From the IMG/VR virus record IMGVR_UViG_3300035670_000290, positions 1 to 52,561 of that record: a stretch of DNA of 52,561 nt, one strand, 5' to 3'. This stretch comes from a virus. The notes under the pieces were generated by a model. The model worked only from the letters and a program-made list of their open reading frames with translations. It was not told the origin of the DNA and searched no databases. The translations under genes and the position numbers were made by a program. Shown in pieces: positions 44,551 through 51,883 of this stretch. Every line of letters begins with the position of its first letter. The first letter of the stretch is position 1.

Positions 44551-47216
44551 TGGCTCGTAAAATTCCAGGTGGCGCGATTCAAGCCAATACAATTACAGTA
44601 ACACAGTTGCAGACGACTGTTGTCAGTCAGATTTCAGCAGGTGGTGGTCCTCGCGTCTCCTCTCTGATCTATCCTGGAGATGATACTGCAGCAAACACTG
44701 CTGGCGGTCAGACAGTGTATATTACAGGTTCTGGTTTCGCTGCAAATGCGAATGTGTATATCAACGGAAACGCTGTTCCTTCGATCTCCTTTATTTCAGC
44801 AGGTAATCTAGCAATTACAACTCCTGCTCTTTCTTCTGCGACTTATCCAGTTTATGTAATCAATCCAGAAGATGGTGCAACAGCCATTCATATTCCAGGA
44901 TTGAGAGTTTCTGGTGAACCAGTCTGGGTCACCTCTGCTGGAAGTCTTGCTGCTTCTCAAGATGAAGGTTCTGCTTGGAGTTATAGTGTATCAGCAACCA
45001 GTGATTCTTCAGTCACTTATGCTCTTGCTGGTGGCAGTTCATTGCCAACAGGAATTACACTGGCTGCTAACGGATTGATCAGCGGAACATTGAGTTCACC
45101 TCCTGGAACTGAGACGACATACAACTTTTCAGTGATTGCAACTGATGCTGAAAATCAAAGCGCATCATCTAGAGAATTTAGTGTGACTGTTTCTTCAGGT
45201 GAGGGTGTGTTGTTTGCTAACAATGTTTTATTGATTCACGCAGATGGAACCAACAATCAGAACAATCATACATTCGTAGATTCTTCGAATAATAATCTAA
45301 CAATCACAAGATATGGTAATGCTACACAAGGAACGTTTAGTCCATTCAGTCAGACTGGATGGAGTAACTATTTTGATGGTAGCGGAGATAGACTAACAAT
45401 AGCTGATAATACAGCATTGCGTTTCGGTACAGGAGATTTTACTATAGAATTTTGGATGTATCCGAGTCAAACAAATGCGTATATGCGTCCAATTGGAACA
45501 GGAAATACTGAAGCAGGTGCGTGGTCTATTATTTTAAACAATGATGCTACATTTACTCTAGCCTTTGCCACTAGTGGAGTATTTTCTTCTGCTATTTCTT
45601 ATTCAGCCAACATTTGGCAACATATCGCTATCGTAAGAAGCGGCACCACTATTTCTTGTTTTGTTAACGGAATCAGACAACAAACAACTACTAGCAGTTA
45701 TGATTTAAATGCAGCAGCAAGTGTGTTCATAGGATATACTGATGCTGCATCAGCTCAAGCATTTTTAGGATATATGTCTAATGTTCGTTTGGTGAAGGGG
45801 ACCGCAGTATATGATCCATCATTATCGACCCTGACAGTACCAACATCACCACTCACCGCTATTACCAACACTTCTCTGCTGACCTGTCAGAGCAACCGCT
45901 TCGTAGACAATAGCACCAATGCATTCACGATTACTCGCGCTGGCGACACTTCAGTTCAAGCCTTCTCTCCATTCGCACCATCAATTGCATACTCACCAGC
46001 TGCTGTTGGTGGTAGTGTATACTTTGATGGATCAGCTGATTATTTGATGCCAGCAAATAGCACAGCGACAGATTTAGGTATCAGTCAACAACCATTTACT
46101 CTGGAGTGGTGGACTTATTTCACAACCTCTTCTGGTGGACAATATATCATATCCAAAGGTGGCGGTGCTGGTGCATGGAATAGTACAAATGGATGGCAAT
46201 ATATTCTTAGTATAGAATTGAGTAGTGGTGTTATAAGTCTTGGTTATTATAACGGAAGTAGTTACACTTATTGGCAACCAGCATTCACTGTTTCTACTGT
46301 TTTAGGTAGATGGTCTCACATGGCTATGTCCTATGATGGAACCAATTTATCTTTCTATATAAACGGAACAAGAATCGGCACAACAACAGCAACCAATTTC
46401 AGCAAACCTTCTGCATCAGACAAGTGTAGTATAGGTTCTACTGCAGGTGTTACTGAGAGTTATCACTATAGCGGTTATGTTTCTGATCTAAGAATAGTTC
46501 GCGGATCAGCTGTCTATAATCCAACACTCTCAACGTTGACTGTTCCAACAGCACCACTGACAAACATCGCAAACACATCTCTACTCCTCAACTTCACCAA
46601 CGCTGGCATCTTCGATCAAACAGCGAAGAATGTAATTGAAACTGTTGGTGATGCGAAAGTTAGCACTTCACAATATAAGTATGGTACTGCTTCGATGTAC
46701 TTTGATGGTAGTGGGGATTATATCCAAACGCCATCGAGCCCTCAATTTGCATTTGGTGGTGTGGATTTTACAATAGAGTGTTGGGTTTATGGTGTAAGTA
46801 AAGTTCGTTCATTCCCATACATTTATTCAAATAACATAGCGTTTGGAAGCAATTTTATTGGGTTGATTCATAACCACGACTCTTATTCAAATAAGGTTGT
46901 ATTTTATGTTTATAACTCATCAACTTCACCAATTTTGCAAAGCACAACTTCTATCGGAAATAATGAATGGTTTCATGTTGCAGTTTCTAGAAGCGGAAAT
47001 ACTTTTAGATTGTTCATAAATGGTGCGCTTGAAGCCAACACCACATACAGTGGATCTATCGATGGTGGTGGGACAAAACAGGCTCGTATAGGATCAGGTC
47101 CTACTTTGAGTAGTGACGAATTTAATGGTTATCTCGATGACTTCCGTATCACCAAGGGCTACGCTCGTTATACTGCTAACTTCACTCCACCAACTGCTGC
47201 GCTGAGGGACAAGTAA
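44550..47216 (+). CDS. Anchor + IPT + Ig + three LamG domains
   Basis: 888 residues. Anchor (KIPGGAIQANTITVTQL, GGGPRV), IPT (~36-125), Ig (~128-212), LamG 1 (~215-438), LamG 2 (~440-672) and LamG 3 (~674-888). It is closest to the upstream gene. Anchor, IPT, Ig and domain borders are highly conserved, while the faces of the LamG domains differ, as expected for adhesins diversifying after duplication. It ends ARYTANFTPPTAALRDK and abuts the next ATG. Confidence 0.85.
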   Translation: MARKIPGGAIQANTITVTQLQTTVVSQISAGGGPRVSSLIYPGDDTAANTAGGQTVYITGSGFAANANVYINGNAVPSISFISAGNLAITTPALSSATYPVYVINPEDGATAIHIPGLRVSGEPVWVTSAGSLAASQDEGSAWSYSVSATSDSSVTYALAGGSSLPTGITLAANGLISGTLSSPPGTETTYNFSVIATDAENQSASSREFSVTVSSGEGVLFANNVLLIHADGTNNQNNHTFVDSSNNNLTITRYGNATQGTFSPFSQTGWSNYFDGSGDRLTIADNTALRFGTGDFTIEFWMYPSQTNAYMRPIGTGNTEAGAWSIILNNDATFTLAFATSGVFSSAISYSANIWQHIAIVRSGTTISCFVNGIRQQTTTSSYDLNAAASVFIGYTDAASAQAFLGYMSNVRLVKGTAVYDPSLSTLTVPTSPLTAITNTSLLTCQSNRFVDNSTNAFTITRAGDTSVQAFSPFAPSIAYSPAAVGGSVYFDGSADYLMPANSTATDLGISQQPFTLEWWTYFTTSSGGQYIISKGGGAGAWNSTNGWQYILSIELSSGVISLGYYNGSSYTYWQPAFTVSTVLGRWSHMAMSYDGTNLSFYINGTRIGTTTATNFSKPSASDKCSIGSTAGVTESYHYSGYVSDLRIVRGSAVYNPTLSTLTVPTAPLTNIANTSLLLNFTNAGIFDQTAKNVIETVGDAKVSTSQYKYGTASMYFDGSGDYIQTPSSPQFAFGGVDFTIECWVYGVSKVRSFPYIYSNNIAFGSNFIGLIHNHDSYSNKVVFYVYNSSTSPILQSTTSIGNNEWFHVAVSRSGNTFRLFINGALEANTTYSGSIDGGGTKQARIGSGPTLSSDEFNGYLDDFRITKGYARYTANFTPPTAALRDK

Positions 47217-47774
47217 ATGCCAACAGTTTATAAACTTCCAGGTAGTGCTGTTCAAGCAAATACATTGACCACAACTCAGTTGGCTTCTAATATAGCACCA
47301 ACAGACAGAGTCTTGAAAACTGGCGATACAATGACAGGTCAGTTGACAATTTCTGCTGGTGGTTTGAATATGGAAACTACCACGACTCTTCAGCAAACAA
47401 AAGAACGAGTCAATGTGAGCGCAACAGCAATGAGTGCAAATCTAACTGTTGATCTTCTAAACGGTGCTGTGACTTATCTAACGTCGAATTCTACTGCTAA
47501 TTGTACTCTCAATTTTAGAGGCAATAGCACAACAACATTAGATTCTATTTTGTCGAATGGGCAATCAATGACGTCATTGGTTCTAATCACCAATGGCGCT
47601 ACAGGTTATTTGATTTCTAATGTACAAATTGATGATATTCCCGTAACTCCAAAGTGGTCGGGCAACTCAGCTCCAACAGCAAACACTGACGCTATTGATG
47701 CGTTTGGGTTCACAATCATCAAGACAGCTGCAAATACATATACTGTTCTTGGTTCAAAAACTGAATTTGTGTAA
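47217..47774 (+). CDS. Anchor protein with conserved virion domain
   Basis: 185 residues. Anchor motif (LPGSAVQANTLTTTQL), a short KTGDTMTGQLTISAGGLN segment typical of phage fibre shafts, then a ~130-residue domain (ERVNVSATAMSANLTVDLLN, FRGNSTTTLDSILSNGQSM, TPKWSGNSAPTANTDAIDAF, YTVLGSKTEFV) that recurs in structural proteins of T4-like marine phages. No enzyme motif is seen. It starts directly after the LamG gene stop. Confidence 0.8.
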   Translation: MPTVYKLPGSAVQANTLTTTQLASNIAPTDRVLKTGDTMTGQLTISAGGLNMETTTTLQQTKERVNVSATAMSANLTVDLLNGAVTYLTSNSTANCTLNFRGNSTTTLDSILSNGQSMTSLVLITNGATGYLISNVQIDDIPVTPKWSGNSAPTANTDAIDAFGFTIIKTAANTYTVLGSKTEFV

Positions 47775-47779
47775 TAATC

Positions 47780-48760
47780 ATGCCTCTGATCTCTACAATT
47801 GCTAGTGGCTCAATTTCTGTCGTTGGTGGTGTAGGAATTCAAATCGCCAGAAGAAAAGTTATTTCTGGTGCTGCTGGACCAATTTTTGTTGAATATCTAG
47901 TTCTTGCTGGTGGTGGTGGAGGCGGCGGCATCGGTGCAGGTGGTGGAGCTGGTGGTTATCGCACAGGTACAGATTTTGAAGTAACTCCAGGAACAACATA
48001 TACCATCACTGTTGGTAGTGGTGGTACTGGCACTGGCTCTCCATACTCAGTCGGTGGAAGTGGAACTCAATCACTATTTGGTGCAATCACATCCGCTGGC
48101 GGTGGAGGTGGTGGAGGCTATAATTTAGCTGGCGGAAATGGTGGTTCAGGCGGCGGTGGTGCTGCCCCAGCAAATGCTGGTGGTTCAGGTAACACTCCAT
48201 CAACTTCTCCATCTCAAGGTAATGGTGGAGGTTCTGGAGCACTAGCAACACAACGTTTTCTTGGTGGTGGTGGAGGCGGCGCAAGTGCTCCTGGCGGCAG
48301 CGCAAGTTCTTCTCCTGCTCCACGTGGTGATGCAGGTGGTGGCGGTGATGGTTTAGCATCAACGATCACAGGCGTTTCTGTGACTCGCGGTGGCGGTGGT
48401 GGTGGTTGTAGCGGAATTCGAGGAGCCAGTCCAAGTAATCCAGGCACTCCTTCGCAGCAAAAGGCTGGTGGAGCAGGTGGTGGTGGGACAGGTGGTGGAT
48501 CAACTCCAGCGACAGGTGCAGCTGGTAATGGTGGCACCAATCTAGGTGGTGGTGGAGGTGGTGGTGGATTCCATGGCACTCCAACTCCTGCAGGTCCTGG
48601 AGGTAGTGTCAGAAATGGTGGAAACGGTGGTTCTGGTGTGGTCATCATCAAATATCCAGACACAAGTCCTGAAGCCACAACAACAGGTAGCCCAACCGTC
48701 ACCGTTTCTGGTGGATTTAGAATTTATGTTTTCAATGCCTCTGGTAGTATCACATTCTAA
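47780..48760 (+). CDS. Glycine-rich adhesin-like protein, single domain
   Basis: 326 residues. Short N-terminus, then one glycine-rich domain (~37-295) with FVEYLVLAGGGGGG, GTTYTITVGSGG, GNTPSTSPSQGNGGG and VVIIKYP. The last ~30 residues (TVTVSGGFRIYVFNASGSITF) resemble the beginning of a second glycine-rich module (compare ITYSGNYKIHTFTSSGSF in 28448), so the protein ends where a second domain would begin. It is not preceded by a 110-residue gene, unlike the five cassette members. Confidence 0.8.
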   Translation: MPLISTIASGSISVVGGVGIQIARRKVISGAAGPIFVEYLVLAGGGGGGGIGAGGGAGGYRTGTDFEVTPGTTYTITVGSGGTGTGSPYSVGGSGTQSLFGAITSAGGGGGGGYNLAGGNGGSGGGGAAPANAGGSGNTPSTSPSQGNGGGSGALATQRFLGGGGGGASAPGGSASSSPAPRGDAGGGGDGLASTITGVSVTRGGGGGGCSGIRGASPSNPGTPSQQKAGGAGGGGTGGGSTPATGAAGNGGTNLGGGGGGGGFHGTPTPAGPGGSVRNGGNGGSGVVIIKYPDTSPEATTTGSPTVTVSGGFRIYVFNASGSITF

Positions 48761-48763
48761 ATA
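48757..48763 (+). promoter_or_regulatory. Putative late promoter element CTAAATA
   Basis: CTAAATA overlaps the stop of the glycine-rich gene and ends 24 nt before the ATG at 48788. Same arrangement as at 320-326. Confidence 0.55.
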
Positions 48764-48787
48764 CAGTAGAATTGATAGGGACGAATA

Positions 48788-48997
48788 ATGGCAATATACA
48801 AATTTCCTGGCTCCGCTATTGAAGCCAACACAATTACATCAACGCAGATGGATAGCAATACTTGGAATCAGGTATACACTGCTTTGTCTACTGCGAACAC
48901 TGCATACGATCAAGCCAATGCAGCATTTGCGCAAGCGAATACTGGTGGTGGCGGTAGTGGTGGATTCAGTAAATCTTTCCTCATGAGTGGACTCTAA
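48788..48997 (+). CDS. Short anchor/coiled-coil adaptor with hydrophobic tail (cassette 5)
   Basis: 69 residues: anchor motif (FPGSAIEANTITSTQM), about three alanine heptads (TAYDQANAAFAQANT), a GGGGSGG linker and the hydrophobic tail FSKSFLMSGL. Same plan as 32982. It is the first gene of cassette 5. Its stop ends one base before the next start. Confidence 0.75.
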   Translation: MAIYKFPGSAIEANTITSTQMDSNTWNQVYTALSTANTAYDQANAAFAQANTGGGGSGGFSKSFLMSGL

Positions 48998-48998
48998 G

Positions 48999-49331
48999 AT
49001 GGCAGAAACATTTAAAATTCTCGGTCAAATTGCAGCAACTGCAAATACCACACATAATGTCTATACAGTTCCTGCTGCAACTCAAGCAGTGATTTCTTCG
49101 ATTGTAATTGTCAATAGAAATGATAATGCCAATTGCACGTATCGTGTTGCAGCGCAGCCAGCTGGAGCAGCACTTGCAAATGATCACTATATCGCATACG
49201 ATGCTCCGATTGCAGCATTGGATACTGTTGCTCTATCATTGGGTGTAACATTGGGAAATACTGATATTATCTCAGTATACAGCGCAAACGCAAATCTATC
49301 GTTCAGTGTATTCGGAACAGAAATAACCTAA
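48999..49331 (+). CDS. ~110-residue virion beta protein (cassette 5, middle gene)
   Basis: 110 residues from the ATG at 48999; an in-frame ATG at 48987 would overlap the upstream gene and add four residues not found in paralogues. FKILGQIAATANTTHNVYTV, PAATQAVISSIVIVNRN, HYIAYDAPIAALDT and SFSVFGTEIT are close to 17552 along the full length. Middle gene of cassette 5, one base before the glycine-rich gene. Confidence 0.82.
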   Translation: MAETFKILGQIAATANTTHNVYTVPAATQAVISSIVIVNRNDNANCTYRVAAQPAGAALANDHYIAYDAPIAALDTVALSLGVTLGNTDIISVYSANANLSFSVFGTEIT

Positions 49332-49332
49332 T

Positions 49333-51054
49333 ATGGGCTTCAAGACTGGATCATTTCTTTCTATCGCCAATCGTGGATTGAATCCGCTGATCAGCAGCGC
49401 AGTCACAAGAGCTGTCCGCAATCCATTATGGAATTTCGGTAGAACAGTAATTACCACATTCACATCTTCTGGAACATGGACTTGTCCTGTTGACGTAACT
49501 GAGGTGGAATATTTGGTGATTGCTGGAGGAGGCGGCGGCGGTCCTCGCGGTGGAGGTGGAGGTGCTGGTGGATTTAGAACTGGCGCAGGACTTGCAGTTG
49601 TTCCAGGACAAACATATTCTATTATTGTTGGTGCTGGTGGTGCGCAATCTACCGATAGTTCAACTGGTGGAACAACATATAATGGATCAAATAGTTCATT
49701 TTCCACAATAACATCAAATGGTGGTGGAGCTGGTGGAGTATTTCAGGCACCAGGTAATAGTGGTGGTTCTGGTGGTGGTGCAGGAAGAGATTCGAATAAC
49801 GCAGCTGGTGGTGCTGGTAATACTCCACCAGCATCTCCATCACAAGGTAACAATGGTGGAATAAGTCCATCAAATGCCTACTCTGGTGGTGGCGGTGGTG
49901 GGGGAGCAGGTGGAGTTGGTGGTACTGCTGCAGCAGGACAATATTCAGAATATGGCGGCATGGGTGGTGCTGCAGCTGTAAGTTCAATTTCTGGGACAGC
50001 AGTGTATTATGCTGGTGGTGGGGGAGGCGGTGCATTTTCTGGTTCATTGAGTGTTGCCGATTATGGACTAGGTGGTGGAACATCAGTAACTGCAAATAAA
50101 GGTGGTGCTGGAAATGGCGGATATTCAAATGGCCAAGGTGGGTCAAGAAGACCTACAGCTGCGCTCGCCAATTCAGGCGGTGGCGGCGGTGGTGGTGGCG
50201 ATAGTGGCTCTGGTGGATATGTTGGTGGGTTTGATGGTAGTCCAGGTGGCTCTGGCATTGTAATTCTCAAGTATATACTTCCAACATCAAGCGGAATTGT
50301 TTTCACAACAACATCACAATGGACTGTTCCAGAAGGTGTCACTTCTGTTGATTATCTTGTCATTGCTGGCGGTGGTGGTGGTGGATTTGATATAAGGGGT
50401 AATCGTGGTGCTGGTGGTGGTGGCGCAGGTGGCTATCGCGCAGGAGCAAACTTATCTGTAACTCCAGGAAACACATATACAATCACTGTTGGTGCTGGTG
50501 GAGCTGGAGGCAATGGTTCTACAATAAAAGGGACTAATGGTTCTGTTTCAATCTTCAATGATATAACTTCTGCAGGCGGTGGCGGAGGTGGTGGCACAAA
50601 TACAGGCGGAGATCCTGTTCCCAGCCCATCTGCACCTTCTGGTGGCTCAGGTGGAGGTGGATATACCGCAGGTGGTGCTGGAAATACTCCATCAACATCT
50701 CCATCTCAAGGAAATAATGGTGGAAATGGTGGGTATAATCCTGGATTGTTCGGAAGTGGAGGTGGTGGAGCAGGCACTGCTGGTTCAGATGCAACTGGTA
50801 GTTCTGCTGGTAACGGTGGTGATGGAGCAACATCTTCAATTTCTGGTGAAGCAGTTGTACGCGCTGGTGGTGGAGGAGGAGGTCGTGGTGGCTTGGGTGG
50901 TAGCGGCGGTGGTGGAAATGGAAATCCAGGCAGTGGCGGCGGCAACGGATCAGACGGATTGACCAATTATGGTGGCGGTGGTGGGGGTGGAACATCACCT
51001 GGATCTTTTGGTGGTTCTGGTGGCTCTGGTATCGTAATCATCAAACTGAACTAA
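49333..51054 (+). CDS. Glycine-rich adhesin-like protein, two poly-Gly domains (cassette 5)
   Basis: 573 residues. The N-terminus (FLSIANRGLNPLISS, NPLWNFGRTVI) is paralogous to 17892, so cassettes 1 and 5 match in both second and third genes. Glycine-rich domains lie at ~58-312 and ~339-573, each with EVEYLVIAGG or SVDYLVIAGG openings, a GNTP-x-x-SPSQGNNGG insert and GSGIVI(L/I)K closings. Adhesin role inferred. Confidence 0.82.
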   Translation: MGFKTGSFLSIANRGLNPLISSAVTRAVRNPLWNFGRTVITTFTSSGTWTCPVDVTEVEYLVIAGGGGGGPRGGGGGAGGFRTGAGLAVVPGQTYSIIVGAGGAQSTDSSTGGTTYNGSNSSFSTITSNGGGAGGVFQAPGNSGGSGGGAGRDSNNAAGGAGNTPPASPSQGNNGGISPSNAYSGGGGGGGAGGVGGTAAAGQYSEYGGMGGAAAVSSISGTAVYYAGGGGGGAFSGSLSVADYGLGGGTSVTANKGGAGNGGYSNGQGGSRRPTAALANSGGGGGGGGDSGSGGYVGGFDGSPGGSGIVILKYILPTSSGIVFTTTSQWTVPEGVTSVDYLVIAGGGGGGFDIRGNRGAGGGGAGGYRAGANLSVTPGNTYTITVGAGGAGGNGSTIKGTNGSVSIFNDITSAGGGGGGGTNTGGDPVPSPSAPSGGSGGGGYTAGGAGNTPSTSPSQGNNGGNGGYNPGLFGSGGGGAGTAGSDATGSSAGNGGDGATSSISGEAVVRAGGGGGGRGGLGGSGGGGNGNPGSGGGNGSDGLTNYGGGGGGGTSPGSFGGSGGSGIVIIKLN

Positions 51055-51058
51055 AATT

Positions 51059-51883
51059 ATGAAATCACTTGAAGAAAAGAAATTGCTCGTCAAAATGGCT
51101 CGAGCATTTGGTCAGCCAGTCGATCAGGCTTTGATTGAATCCATTGAGAAAGAAGAACGACTCGCTAAACTTCTTTTCAAAGAGTCTGCTGCTGCACCAA
51201 AACCAGTAGAGCAAACTCCAATCGTTGAGGTCGTAGAACCAGCACCAAAACCTGCTGAGACGAATCTACAACCGCCAGAAGATTATCAAGTGCAGCAAGT
51301 CGCTGCTTATCTCGACACAGTCGCAAATACCAAGAAGCCGCCATTAGCCACTGCGTTGATGGATAAGGAATTCGAAGCACTACGCAAGACTGTAATGGAC
51401 TTGCTCAAGAAGGTCAATACACTGTCTTGGGGTGGTGGTGGCACTGGTATTGTTCGTATTTGGGACGCAGATGATCTAGATCGCACTTCTGCCTCAGATG
51501 GATTATATGTCAAATATGATGGTGTGAATCGAATTTTCACATTTGATTCTGGTGGAGGTGGTGGTGGCGGTCCACAAGGTCCACAAGGTCCACAAGGTCC
51601 AGCAGGAACTGGTTTAGTCAATACTGTTCTCATCACTTCCTCAACATACACTGTTGACGCAAATGACTATTACATTGGCGTCAATTATGCTGGTAATGTG
51701 ACAATCACAGTTCCTGCCTCAACAAACGGCAGAATGATTGTTATCAAAGATGAATCTGGTAATTGTTCAAATAATCCAATCATTGCTCTAGGAACAATAG
51801 ATAATGATGCCAATGGTTTCAATCTACAAATAGATAATGGAGCGGTGCATATGCTTTATCGCTCTGGCTGGAGAATCGTCTAA
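51059..51883 (+). CDS. Tail/virion protein with helical N-terminus and short collagen-like linker
   Basis: 274 residues. N-terminal ~110 residues helical and charged (KLLVKMARAFGQPVDQALIE), with an Ala/Pro/Glu-rich linker; then YLDTVANTKKPPLATALMDK and a coiled segment. A GTGIVRIWDADDLDRTSASD module is followed by eight glycines and [13 protein letters not shown], and a C-terminal beta domain (TYTVDANDYYIGVNYAGNVT) ends in MLYRSGWRIV. Proteins of this plan occur near the baseplate or tail-fibre genes of marine myoviruses. Its stop overlaps the next start (TAATG). Confidence 0.76.
   Translation: MKSLEEKKLLVKMARAFGQPVDQALIESIEKEERLAKLLFKESAAAPKPVEQTPIVEVVEPAPKPAETNLQPPEDYQVQQVAAYLDTVANTKKPPLATALMDKEFEALRKTVMDLLKKVNTLSWGGGGTGIVRIWDADDLDRTSASDGLYVKYDGVNRIFTFDSGGGGGGGPQGPQGPQGPAGTGLVNTVLITSSTYTVDANDYYIGVNYAGNVTITVPASTNGRMIVIKDESGNCSNNPIIALGTIDNDANGFNLQIDNGAVHMLYRSGWRIV

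Noticed and set aside
48987-48998. ATG at 48987 for the 110-residue gene of cassette 5
   Set aside because: It adds four residues absent from paralogues and overlaps the preceding gene; the ATG at 48999 aligns with the other members.
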